DNA from: Pegea sp. RAD2-039
Lineage: Eukaryota; Chordata; Thaliacea; Salpida; Salpidae
NCBI GenBank assembly: GCA_034620365.1
Contig: JAQGEQ010000363.1
Coordinates: 1,550,001-1,614,000 of the forward strand
DNA: 64,000 nucleotides
Reading direction: 5' to 3'
Numbering within the stretch: the first letter of the stretch is position 1; each line of letters begins with the position of its first letter. Shown here in pieces: positions 51,150 to 63,700 of the stretch. The translations under genes were made by a program, and so were the position numbers. Below the pieces are notes generated by a model. That model saw only the letters and a list, made by a program, of their open reading frames with translations, did not search any database and had not been told where the DNA came from.

Positions 51150-54100
51150 ATGAATCTTCTGCTTATATCTTTATTTAATTTTCTACTGGGCTTACATCCA
51201 AATGTTTTAGCAAAAAAGTAAGAAAACTATTTGTACATTAGATAAAAATAAACAATTAATATAAAACTATAATCGTTAACATCAACACATGTAATATATG
51301 TACCACGAGTTATATGACGAGAAACATCACCAAATTTAGTTGTAAACATCATCTATGTAAATACTGTAAACATAGATGCAGCATTTAGTTCATCTGATAA
51401 ACAAATTTATTTTGTTACAACTGGTCATGTGCTTATAAAAGGTAACTGAAATATGTTTTCAGATTCAAATATTTGAATAAACCAGACATGAAGAGATTAA
51501 TTTCAAATTGTTATGTTAAGGAGCAAGCAAATCAGGTGAAGTTTTTTAATGTTTTAATTACAAGATTTTCTCAGTGATTTAAATCATTTAAACAAAATAT
51601 TTTAAACTTCTAGATACCTGTAAACTACAAATGGATCTTCAAAGTTTATTTTACAATTCAATGGGGTAGATACAACAACTAGACAAAAAGTCTTTTCTGC
51701 TACGACTAACGACTTTAAATTTTCTTCAAAATCCAGCAGCATACTAATTGAAACTGATAAAGCGACATATCAACCAGAACAAACAAGTAAAAGTCTTCCT
51801 TCAACTATCTTCTCTATCTTCTGTTTATTTCAGTTAAATTCCGGGAATTTTTTTATCGTCTGATTTATTACCTTTGAATCAATCTGTCTCATATCAAGTA
51901 AAAGATCCTAAAGATAAAGTGATCTTGTTGAAGAAGAATCAGAAACTTACATCTGGTGTAATCAGTGATGAATGGATTTTTGTAAACAGGCGTCGACAAA
52001 GAAAACGAAGAATGAGAAGAACCTGGTGCGCGCGATCTCTTCCAAGTCTGATAATTATGTTCAGCTGATAGCAAATGAGAAAGAAGAAAGATCAGGAGAA
52101 GAAGTTTCATTCTTGTTTTCGACTACTGAAGATATTTCGTCATTTTATTAAATGAATTTACTTACAAAAGATACTATCACGTGATGAAGTTATATACTCA
52201 ACAACAGAAAAACAAAACAAACAAACAAACACTCTTTCAAATTTGCTGTGACGTCATCAATGACGTCATCAGTTACAGCAATCGCGGTTTATAAAAAAAG
52301 TGACGAAATTTTGGCAGATTCAGTTGAAGTAGTCAATTAGTTCTCGATAATCAGGTAAATCATCATTTGTTTTCAAAGTAGTCTTCTTATCATTAATCTT
52401 CATCTAAAGATTACTATCTCAACATCTTCATCTCAATTGGATGCTGGGAACGAAGTAAAGATCAACATCACTACTTCAGATATCAACAGCTTTGTGAGAC
52501 TCCGAATCATTGACCAAAGTGTCTTGTTGATCAAATCTGGCAATGACATCAGTAAGAACAAGGTTTGGAAACATTTTCTACAAATATCTCAACACTATTT
52601 GTTTATTTCAATATTTGATCAGTTAATTGAAGATTTGAACAAATATTCTTCTACTGAACCACACAACAACTGGTCATATGTGTCTAGTAGAAGTTCAATT
52701 TATGATGTCTTTAATGATGCTGGTATACTTGTAGTAACAGCTCCTCTAACTTCCAGGTATTTGTTACCAACTGAAATTATTTCAATTTTCATTTCTATGA
52801 TATCTGAAATGTAAAAATCTTTTTGTTGTAACTGACAAAAATTCTTTTGAAATTTGAATATTTTAACAATTTTGTGAAATTTTGTTAGTTCGGGGAGTTT
52901 ATGGTATGTTGATGTCCTCTTGGATTTATTTTCCTAAAAAAATTGCACTTTCTTATATTCCCTTGAAAAAAGTGCCCTGGAAACTCCCAAGGAAGCTCCG
53001 CTCCAAATCATTAAAACTTTTCGGTTTGTCATCTCTAACATCACGTGACTTATAAATGAGCTTCAAGTACAGGCGATATAATGTCGCCAACAAGCGACAA
53101 TCTGGGTTTGTTGCTAAGGGAACCAACTGGATGTGGAGAGCAGAATATGATCGGATTTGCTCCTGATGTATTCGTGTTTTTATATTTGAAGAAATTGAAA
53201 CGTTTAGATGAGAAGACGAAGAAGAAAGCGTATCAGCATATATTAAGTGGATTCCAAAACCAGTTGAAGTAAATCGAAACCTTCAAACTCAATCACATCA
53301 GATTGTTTCAGCTACAAACGAAGTGACGTGTCGTTTAGCGCGTTTAGTAGCTGCGATCGAAGTGAAAGCGTTTAGTTGACATCATTTGTTTGCTCCATGT
53401 TCTTCCTGTGAGACCAGAGATGAAATCTCATCAACACATCACAGAAGCTTTTCAATTTATTCAAAAACATCAAAACAAAGATGAGGCGGGTGGAGTCATC
53501 CACAAAGATATACAAGTCTGTTGATGTATTGAAGTTGATCCTTTTAATGAGATCTGTGTCTTTAGGGAGGAGTAAACAACCAACTGACATTAGTAGCTTA
53601 TGTTTTGATCTCTTTCACTGACAATCAATTCTCTCTTGATGTAAGTCTTTATCCAGATGAAGATGTTGCGAATCACAGAAAGAGATGATCAACTTGACTC
53701 GATTATTTGTTGAATCCCAAGTGGATGTGATCTCAGATGATCCCTATGTAGCTTATGCTCTTCAAAAAAGTGGAAGTTTAAAGACACAACAAGTCCTTAA
53801 CCTCCTGGAGGACTTTTCAACTGATCAAGGTGATCTTTTACAAGTATCTTTCAGATCTTAAACTCATTTGTGAAGGTGGGATGAGGTTTTGGAGAATCCA
53901 AACTCCTTCAAAGATTCCCTATTCCCAAGCTAGTAGCAACGATATAGTGATGACGTCATATGTGATGATGACGTATGTTGCTCGTGATGACGTATCTTCT
54001 GCTCTACCAACCATGAGGTGGTTGATGTCGAAGCAAAATGATCTCGGAGGCTTCTTTAGCTCACAAGTGAAGTTGTAACAGATGAGAGAATATCTTCATC

Positions 54101-55100
54101 ATCTCATCTTCTTAGGACACAGTGATTGGTATACAAACGATGTCTTCACTTGCTCAGTTACTAGTGGATGATGAAAAAGATGTTTCAGTTGATTTTTCAT
54201 TCACAAACTTCACGAGGAATCTACGAATCACGAAAGAAAATTCGATCGATTCGATGTGAGTTGTTATCATGAGTTGGTTTGCAAACTTCTACTAGTTGCC
54301 AGCTACAGATGGATTTGTGTCTACGAGTGGTCAGGGGTTTGCTCAGTTGAGTGTTTGTTACAATGTTGAAGAGAAGAAGTCTGAAAGTGCGTTTGATTGC
54401 AAGTTGAGAGTTAGTGATGAAGATATTTCAGGATCAACTCTTAGTCAATGTTGCAGGTTTCTATTTTCCATGTTTTTTGTAATTTGGAATTTTTCAACTG
54501 AAAGTGAATTTGTAGATTGAAAGAAGATGAGGCTTCGACTGGAATGCTTTTGTTTGAATTTCATCTTCTTAATGGTTTCGAAATCGATGTATAAAAAGAA
54601 CTGAAACGAAATCCGTCTGCTAAAAAAGTGAAGATGATAAAACAGAGTGCTAATTTGTACTTTGACGAAGTTGGTTTCAATTTTTATCAATTTTCTTTTT
54701 TACAAAATTTGATTTCATTTTGAAAGGAGATTTGTGGTTTTATTAAATTGGAACGAAAAGAGATGGTTGCCGAAAGCAAACCTTCTATAGTTGTTACGAA
54801 GGATCACTACAATCCAAGTAATCGAATCCAACCTGGAATCTTCATCTAAATCTTTTTGTTCTTTCAGGGAGAAGCCTAGTGCAAGAATACTCAGTGAAAA
54901 GTTTAATTGATTCAACAACATGTGATGTGTGGGGTGGAAGATGCAGTGGATGTCCTAATGCTTTGTCTCTTCCGTTGAATCCTCATAATGAAGTAAATCC
55001 TATTTTTAAATCTTCCACGGGATTTACATTCATTGAAGCTATTTCAAATCCTTATTTGTTTGTTTCTCTTTTGGCAAAAACTGTTGAAAATGTGATTTAA
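51150..55100 (+). pseudogene. Decayed CD109-like thioester protein gene
   Basis: CD109 is a GPI-anchored member of the alpha-2-macroglobulin/complement family. Recognised pieces in order: signal peptide 51150-51217; Val-Leu-Ile-Glu-Thr-Asp-Lys-type segment at about 51730-51780; Val-Lys-Asp-Pro-Lys near 51900; Asp-Gln-Ser-Val-Leu-Leu exon 52410-52562; 52623-52756; thioester exon 53073-53268 with Gly-Cys-Gly-Glu-Gln at 53129-53143; Arg-Trp-Leu and Leu-Gly-Gly-Phe exon 53876-54066; and a C-terminus with Cys-Asp-Val-Trp then Cys-Ser-Gly-Cys and a hydrophobic end, stop 55098-55100. Lesions: in-frame TGA 51315 and no AG acceptor for that exon; TAA 51621; frame breaks near 51850, 51985, 52230 and 52340; TAG 53373 in place of a conserved Trp; a shift near 53405; a phase mismatch near 54295; TAA 54592. 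The middle macroglobulin domains and the segment before the thioester are missing. Other genes here are intact, so poor sequence quality is a weaker explanation. Confidence 0.82.
52249..52268 (+). repeat. Adjacent TGACGTCA pair in the CD109-like relic
   Basis: Copies at 52249-52256 and 52261-52268, 12 bp apart, within a stretch that still aligns with CD109 and there read Thr-Ser-Ser-Met-Thr-Ser-Ser. Another copy lies at 53951-53958 in a still-open exon. Confidence 0.93.
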
Positions 55101-58100
55101 TTTGCATGTTTCAGTTTGTTATTATGCTTGTTATTATTTTAAATACTTTTATCTGCACAAGATGTTTATATATTCTATTTTTTTCCTATTTTAAGTAAAA
55201 AATTTGTATGAAAATGTTGATATTGAAACAAGAAGTCAACTTCTAACTTGTGTCCGCCTAGTTTACTTTTTTATATCTTTTTGATGATTATGAGCTTGTG
55301 TTTGTTGATCAAATGTGATCATTGTACAATTATATAAATTTTGGTGTTTCATTTACTTGTAATCTTATTAATTTAAATAATTTTTTCATTTGTATTTGGT
55401 ATCCACTAAACTGCTATTTATCAATAGTTAGATTTTACACCAATTTGTTTTCTACTTTCATTAATTATTCATATTAAAAAGTATCATTTAAACCTTGATT
55501 AAATTTAATTAATTTGTTAATATCACTGTTCATATTCAAATTTGGAAGAATTTCAAAGTAAGAAATTTAAAAGAACAATTTCAGTGATACTTTTGATAAA
55601 TCAATCATTTTAAAACATATATTTAAAAAAATTATTTAAAGATAATTCTACAAACTCTAAATAAATTTAGTTTTTTTCGAATTTTCAACTTAAACAAAAT
55701 TGAAAATTTTGTAAAACATCTTGATAGTTATTTGCGAGTTTTAAAAATTGATTTATGTTAAAAAAAATTCATTAAAAAAAATACTGAAAAATTGATGAGT
55801 TGTGAAAAGTAAAAGTTTTATTTCGATTTCAACAAAACAACTTCTGACTTACTAAAATAATCAATAAGATCGAAAGTAAAGTTTCTACGATATGAGAATA
55901 AATTTTCGTCTCACCAAATGCTAGAGGGTTTTCTCAAATTTAAACATTACAAAAGTTGTTACATCAAAAATTTACCTCCTAAAAGTTCTTTCAAACTAAT
56001 AAAGCAAAATAGAAATAACTTCTTTGATTATATGATTTCAGATAAAGGTACAATTATCTTTATAATAAAAAGTCTTTTATTTATGAGTATTTATTCTTTC
56101 ATATTTCTTGAATAAATTATTAGCACACATTTTGTTTAATTAAATGTTGATAACTTTCTAAATCACTTTCTGAAAAGTTCTATACAGAGAAGAGAGGGTC
56201 ATCTTTATAAGGGTCCAAATTACATCAATTTAATAGTTTGAATTGTTTTGAAATTTGTTTGATTGGATTTAAAAGAGAAAATAAATTTTATGTTTAAAGT
56301 AAATTAAATTTAAAAGCTTGTCTAGTGATTGTAGTTATAGTTCTTATCAAACTAATTTTAATGATTTATTAATATCCTTTAAAAAATTTATTATTATCCA
56401 TTTTCTCATTTAACTTTTATTTTAAGCATCACATCTATTATAGAAGCAAGACATCTTAAAATATCTTGAAACGGCAAATTATCTAATAATCTGTTTGTGA
56501 AGATCTTTCAACGGAAACTTTATATTTTTATGGTAAACGTCAAAAGTGATTTTAATTTCATTATTTTGTGCTGTTATAGTAAAACTTTTTTTACAAAACA
56601 TTTATCTATTTAATCCAGCTTACACTGCTTAACTAAATTCGGTTTCAATACTTTTTTTAAAGTATCTATAACATTTAAGAGGTTCTAAGCTTTTTATGAA
56701 AAATAAAAAAATTGAAAAAATTTTTGTTTGATTTAATAAACAATTTGTGTAATTAACTAATTTGTTATGATTTATTTGTATGTGTAACTGCATAAAATAA
56801 AATTATCCTATAATCGTAAGAAAAATACATTTTTATTTCCAACTTAAATAATTTATTAATAAATATTTGTTTTAGTTTATCATTCAGAAAGATTTAGTCG
56901 GTCAATTTCTATTTTAACGACTTAAAACAATTTAAATATTAGCAAAATAAAAATGTGATTCGTTTGATTCAGTAACTTTATTAAATTTGAAAATTTAGAA
57001 AAATGTGTTTTAGTAATGATTTTTTTAAGTGCAATCATTATTCAAATTAACTATTTTGTGGCTGAATAGTTTTAAGTCACATTAAACTTTAAACTAATTG
57101 TTATAATAGCAAACAAATTTATAAATAAAGACAACATTTTAAAGTCGGTAAATAGAATTTTATTAAAATTAACAATTAAAAAAATGATATTATTATTCTT
57201 TTATCTTACAAAGAAGTATAAAAAGAAGAATGTTAAAGGTTTGACATTAAGCAATAACAAAAACGAGAAGATGTCAGCAGCACCTATCAATAACAAAATT
57301 GTTTGAGTTAATTATCAATATTTTAGATTAAGAATTTAAACTAAACTTAATATTTTGATGTAATGATGGAATCGGAATAAAATTCCAAACCATGGTTACT
57401 CTTTTGAAAACACTGGATGTTATTACAGCAAATAATTACATTAATTTAAACGATGAACCTCTGAGGACGTATGGAAGATTATGATCTATAAAGAAGTCTT
57501 TAAAATTAGGATGATAGGAACTATGAGGAAAAACGAAGAGGATCGTTTTATGGTATGTTACATCCAAAACAATCTTTCCCAGTAAAAGATTAAAGAAGAG
57601 TTAAACTCTAACCTGGCATAGATGTATCTAGTGAAGATTCTTAACGGTAAATATTTCTGATTTAAAAGGTTTAAGAAATTGATGTAAAGTAGATGGAAGC
57701 AATTCTGACCAAATAATTTATGAAGTGAACGCATTTAAAACCATTTCAGATGAAAATTTTGGTGGTAGTAAAAGTAAGCTGTAACAGTTTATTAAAGTAA
57801 TTTTTACAAAATAGTTTACCAACTGCATTTGTATATATAGCTTGATTGAATTAATTCTTAAAATTAAATTTACTGAACTTATCACAAAATGCTTTTCAGT
57901 TTCCATTTTTATATCTATTGCTTTATTCATAATAAAGATGGACTTCAATTTACAATCTAGCTTAAGTTTTATATCACCGTCTTGATCACTGTTTCAAATC
58001 AAACTCAGGAAAGAGCTGCATTCAATAAGTAAAGTTTTAGGATGTACACTGCTCAAAAAACTGTTTGTTTTTATGATGACAATTTAAAATGAAGAGTTTA

Positions 58101-58830
58101 TCTACTCAATGGTGAATTTTTAAACTTATGGAAAGAAACTTGGTGAGATGAATCATTTCATGCGCATAGAAATCGTTTATTCTTATGATAGTGGATGCAA
58201 GCTGTTGTTTCTGATCTTATTCAGTTGTTATTACTTCAGATGCATTCAGAATTTGGACTGAAACGTAAATTTAAAAGCTTGTTGAGATTTGTAAGCAAGT
58301 TTTTGAAGATAAATATTCCAATTTGAAAGTAGTAAAAAGGTTGCTTGCATGTTTGAATCTGGAAACCGTCGAAAATCAAACTCTTACTAACTACATTTTG
58401 TATAAATCCCTGTTTTGACAGAACTGTAAGTAGTAAAAATCAGCATCTAACATAACTTTGGTTAAATTTTTGGTGACCAGTGGATACATATCTGCGGCCC
58501 TCAAATACCTCAAAGACTAAAATATGCCCCCTAAGTTTAGGTTCTCTAGACCAGTCTTCTAGCTCAAGATGTTTTGAAAGCAATCTGAAGAACTTTTCAT
58601 AATTTAGCAACAAGCTCACAAGAGAAGCTGAAAGTGATTTACTTTTATCGACAATATCTTTCAGCAATCTGTGATTTTAAACTTCGAATAAATTCTACCA
58701 GATACTAGTTGGTTTCAAAATGTTTACGACAGGATGTAGTCACGTGATGAGAAGACATCTCTACTAAGCCACTCAAATAAGATGAGCAAAGTAAATTTTT
58801 TATATTTTTATTTCAAAGTTTTGATGAAAC
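55101..58830. other. Spacer with decayed coding-like pieces
   Basis: AT-rich to about 57200. Between 57380 and 58670 composition rises and short readable peptides appear in different frames, broken by stops. At 58440-58667 the minus strand has a 75-codon frame preceded by a good AG acceptor, reading Leu-Glu-Leu-Glu-Asp-Trp-Ser-Arg-Glu-Pro. I recognise no family and treat it as an unassigned relic or a lone exon. Confidence 0.45.
58807..58812 (-). promoter_or_regulatory. Poly(A) signal of the eS1 gene
   Basis: AATAAA on the minus strand, 18 bases beyond the stop codon of the ribosomal protein gene. A short 3' untranslated region like this is usual for ribosomal protein genes. Confidence 0.6.
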
Positions 58831-60779
58831 TTAAACTGATTCCAAAACTGGAGGTTCATAACCAGCAGCAACACTACGTTCTACTTTGACACCTGCATCT
58901 CCTGCAGATTTGGTGTGAGTAACTGAACCTTCACCGTGCATCTCCATAAGACGAGTAACTGAAGTAAATGAGGAGTTAGCAAGATGTAGTGAATAGTAAA
59001 TGTGGTGAGATGTTATGAGGTTCACAAAAGCAAGTCACATTAATCAGGTAAGATGCTTTAGGTAAAACCTCATCCGTTTAATGTCGCATATTGCGATCGT
59101 AACCAGCGAACCATGAAGAGGCAGCAGGCTAGTTCGATTATGCAAATATGATGAAGTCGACTTACGATCAATTTTGGGCTTTTTCAAAATCTTTACTTTG
59201 CGGATATGGACATCGTGAAGGGGGTACACAGATTGACATGACTTCTCGATGTCTTTAGCAATAGAGTCAGGAAGAAGCTTATTGACCAAGTCACGAAGAC
59301 TACCAGTAGTAACTTCACGAGTCATGATTTCTACCATCTTAGCACGGATGGTTCGAACCTAAAGGAACCAGTTAGTAAAAGACCAACGAGATGGCAATCA
59401 TCCACAATTTACCTGAGTGTGTTGAGCGTACGAAGTCTTCTTTAATTGGTTAGTTCTCTTCTGTGTGAATCCGATGCAGAACATACGAATCTTGTATCCG
59501 TCAGTTGTTGAAACATCAACAGATGCTTCAATCAAAGTCTGCCATTTCTTGACCATTGAGCAAAGTTTGTCTCTGGTCAAACTCATTCCGTGGAAGTTTG
59601 TGAGGCAGTGTTTGCCTTGAATATCTTCAACAATCAACTTCATCTTTCGGTAAGTAGTTTCATCACCATGAAGATCAGCCTAGAAATATCCTTGAAATTA
59701 AACATTTCTTTCAACTATATCAGAAACTTACTTGATTACATTCAAACACGCGCCCCCTAAGACCATCAGCAGCAATTTTTGTACCTACTGTTCGAGATAC
59801 AAGAGTCTTGCCAACTTGACGCTTGTTAAACATAGCTGGAGCCTTGACATCATACCAATCTTTCTTGGAAAATGGGTCTACACTGATTGAAAACAAAAAA
59901 TAAGATTAGAAACAAGTTTACAATATCAAAAATGATTATTATTATAATTTAAAAATTGATGATCTAATAAATACTGAAATATTATATTTTTATTTTCTCG
60001 TCAAGTTTTATTACAAAAATTAAAAATTAATATCAATTTAATAGATTCAAAATATATTTTAAAAATATATAATTAAATAATTATATGTAGTACATACAAA
60101 ATATAAATAAAAAAATTGATTTATTACAAAACCATAAAAAAATTAGATATTATTTCATACATTTTAATATTTTATGGTTATAAAAAAATTTGATGTCAAA
60201 CATAAAATTTTATGAATATTAAAAAAATTTATTAAAATATAATTGAAACTTTGGTGTAATAAATTATAAAACATTAAGTAATTTGTTAAGAACTACTTTA
60301 AAAAAAATGTATCAATTAAAATGAGTTACTTTTAATCATAAAAAAAAATCAAACCTAATAAGCCAAAAAAATAAATATAAAGAACTTATTAAACTACAAC
60401 ATCTATTTAAGAAAAATGAATTTTTATTTATATTTCTTATTAATAACATATATAAATTTTTCAAGATCATAATTGTCACTTAATTCAAAAATTTTGGCCA
60501 AGAACAAATATTTTTAGTTAAATAATTTTATGAAAGTTTAAAAGTAAATAAGAAAAAACACTTTTTATATTTCTATACAATTTAAATACGACAAAAATTA
60601 TACAAAGTAACAAAAACTAGTTAAATTTTCAACTTGAAAATCAACTAAAAATATTTCTAAAAAAATAATCCTTAAATTTACAAAATCTGTTACAATTAAT
60701 ATAAGCTAATCAAAACTCACAGCTTCTTTTTTTGGCCTTTCTTGCCTTTAGTAAGACGTTTATTCTTTCCTACTGCCAT
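58831..60779 (-). CDS. RPS3A: 40S ribosomal protein eS1 (S3a)
   Basis: A structural protein of the small ribosomal subunit, at the mRNA exit side. Five exons on the minus strand: 60779-60721, 59882-59732, 59679-59413, 59358-59166 and 58958-58831, giving 265 residues; the human protein has 264. Identity is high throughout: Met-Ala-Val-Gly-Lys-Asn-Lys-Arg-Leu at the start, [14 protein letters not shown], Cys-Leu-Thr-Asn-Phe-His-Gly-Met, Lys-Thr-Ser-Tyr-Ala-Gln-His, Ile-Tyr/Val-Tyr-Pro-Leu-His-Asp-Val, and the end Gly-Tyr-Glu-Pro-Pro-Val. Introns 2 and 3 are 52 and 54 bp, intron 4 is 207 bp and intron 1 is 838 bp of AT-rich DNA. A highly expressed housekeeping gene is expected. Its balanced codon use contrasts with the surrounding AT-rich sequence. 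Confidence 0.98.
59883..60720 (-). other. Intron 1 of the eS1 gene
   Basis: An 838-bp first intron, extremely AT-rich, following the short basic first exon. I see no snoRNA box pair or other element in it. Confidence 0.7.
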
Positions 60780-60793
60780 GATGATAGAAACTC

Positions 60794-60799
60794 AAAAGG
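60794..60799 (-). promoter_or_regulatory. Possible 5' TOP element of the eS1 gene
   Basis: On the minus strand CCTTTT lies 14-19 bases ahead of the ATG. Ribosomal protein mRNAs usually start with a C followed by pyrimidines, so transcription may begin here. Support is positional only. Confidence 0.35.
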
Positions 60800-63700
60800 C
60801 CAGGAGTGTGCAGACGTACAGTGATCTAAACTTTTAGCGTTTCCAAACATATTTTTTTAATTTATCACAAAAGCACTATATCACTATTTGAAAAGTTTTC
60901 AATAATTTTTTTTTTAAATTGGATTATTTGTAATAAAAAAGTAGAAAATTACTATTTTATTAATAAAATACTACGTCAAAAATATTGATCATTTGAAACA
61001 AGTCTAAAATTTAAATCAAACTAACCAGTTGTGTTTTATTATTAAAAATCTCAGCAATCGGATCATCATTTTTTATTATATTTATGTTTAGAATAATTTA
61101 CAAATTAATTAAAAGTTATGAATAAAAACAACCAAATTTAACTATTTATTTCTATTTTCAGACATAAGAAATCAGATGTTCTTAAATTGTTTTATTTTCG
61201 TATTTCTTCGTTTTTTGACTAGGATTTCTATCCGTCTAGAAGATGTAGCTAATAAAATTGTATGATTTATACAAAAGGAATATGGTTTTTGAATAAAATT
61301 GAAGTATACTGAAACATTCTGCCAAAATTATCAATAAGAATAGTGATAAATGTCAGCGTCTCAGTAATATATCTAAAAAACTTATAATTGAATTAAGTTT
61401 AATTACTTTTAGTACAACACATTTTTACAGATAAGACTTATGATAAGTTAAAAGTATAGAATACTAAGTTTCAACAACCAGGGTACCAATAAGTTAGATT
61501 AAAATAAAAACCGTCTGCTTTTGCACCGTACAACAAAGCAAGATAGTGAATATTGAAAAATATTAAAATTTGAAAAATTACTAGAATATTAATAACATAT
61601 AAATCAGATCTTAGAGGAAAGGATAGAAACAATTTATCAATTGCAGATTAAAAAAACTGCAGATGCTATAGGTCTGTTATTTAAGAATGATATATATAGG
61701 AATCTAGTTAGGAAACATTTCGTGTAACTAGGTAAGATAATTTTGTAAAATAGCAAAAAATCAGATTATCACAATAGGTGTTTAATATTTTTTCCATTTG
61801 AAGTAATTCATGAAATGATTCTTTGGTCTGAGCGAAAATGTTTTTGTTGACTTTTGTATATATAAAAATCAAAATTATGATCTTTTAATAGTTACATTTG
61901 TGATTGAAAAAGTACGTAATTATTACGCTTGATTTTTATGTTTAAAGTATAAGAACAACTTTTTTTAATAAACCTAAATTTTATGCAACCATAATTTCAT
62001 TTTTTAAGACACTATTTAAATAATATGGTAAAATAATTTATATTGAAAGTTTGTTACTTGCAACCTCTGAAGTTCTACATTTTTATGAATTTTGTAGAGT
62101 GATGAAACAAATTTAGTTATACCGTTATATATTTACTTTCATCGTAAACTATTGAAAATATTTATAATAAATTGTACTTGAATTTTAATTGATTTTTAAT
62201 CAATAAAAAGATTACTGTTTTAAAATACTTCCCATATATTTTTACATATGGTAGTTATAAAAATATTTAGATATACATATATGTATTGTCATGAGCTATT
62301 AGTTCTAGTATAGGGGCTCTCAAACGTGACTCTGTGTGCAATCTAAGGTTAGTGTTTCAAAGTTTGAATAAAACTTCTAATAATTTTTTATCGAAGAAAA
62401 AATATAACTATGTCGTTTATTTCATTACCCTTTTTGTAAAAAAGTATTTGCACTAAGAAAGACTTAATGCCAAGTCTTTCTACAAAGCAAATTTGTAGTT
62501 TTGATTGTAAATTACATTAAAATAAATGAACTGAATCTTTGTAAATTTCAAAATTTTCTGTTGATGCTGACTATGTTGATTAAACTTTGTTCTCAATAGT
62601 GCAATGATTAATTAGTGGTAGTTACCCTAAAAAATTAAGAAGTTAAGATAACGATTGCTGATTTGCTATTTATTGCTGATTTGCTATTTATTGCTGATAT
62701 CACCATGTATCTCTCACCTTTTAATAACTCTTTATAACAAAAGAATCAGTTATGCCACATGTTAAAGAGTTTATTATTTGCTTTAATTTGAAAAACCTTC
62801 TGTTTGAATATACAGTTTGCTGATGAAGGTACAACACATTTTTAAACCAAACGAAGCGTCAGCATATTGTTTTAAGGCATATCAAAGTTTTATTAACAAC
62901 TTAACTGATGACCTCAAACAATTTATATGTAGGATGAATTATTATTTATCTTTATGGACTTGTTTGTTAATCTTATGACAGTGAGTACAAACCTATTTTA
63001 TATCTTACTCAGTTGGAATGGAGATACAATAAGAATTTGGACTCAAAAAATTTAAGGGTAAAGATCAGTTGAACTTCTGAAGCCGAGTTTTCGAGAAGTT
63101 TATTTATTTTTTATTGAAATATTAATCGTTATTAAGTAAAATGATTACATTCAAAAATCGATATAACAGCTGATTAACTGACAAATATTTAAACAGCTTT
63201 TACAAAGTGTATTTTGTACAATTACACCTTGCCTTGACATAATCTTTAGTAGTAAAAACTGACGTTGAAATTCGTATTAAAACATCTTTAGTGACTAGTA
63301 GAGCTATTATGCTTTTATTTTGTAAAAAGTCTGTAGCCTATGACTACCTTTGAGATTAAAATATGGCAGTTGAGTTTTAAAAGTTTGAACAACGTTATTC
63401 TCGTAGTTTTATAAAGTTTCGAGATTGACCATCCAATTTTTTCTTGATTATGTTATTTTAACTTTTGAATATCTTTGATAAGGTTAAAAAATTATTATGA
63501 TTTTCAATGTCTCAATAATTTAACTTTCAATTTTTTTATTTTATCATACCTGTTATATATTTAAGAATAGTATAAATAAAATGATTTTAGGTAAGGAATT
63601 CGAAAAAAAATTAAACTTATGCAATAAATAAACTCATACCAAATATTTATAATGAAAAAAGTTTTGATGTTAAACAAAAAACTGACTGAAAAATAGATAC

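Noticed and set aside
54445-54921. Minus-strand open frames within the CD109-like relic
   Set aside because: Antisense of exons that align with CD109 on the plus strand.
59341-59360. GGTTCGAACC resembling a tRNA T-loop
   Set aside because: It is the exon 4 boundary of the eS1 gene, with no acceptor or D-arm around it.
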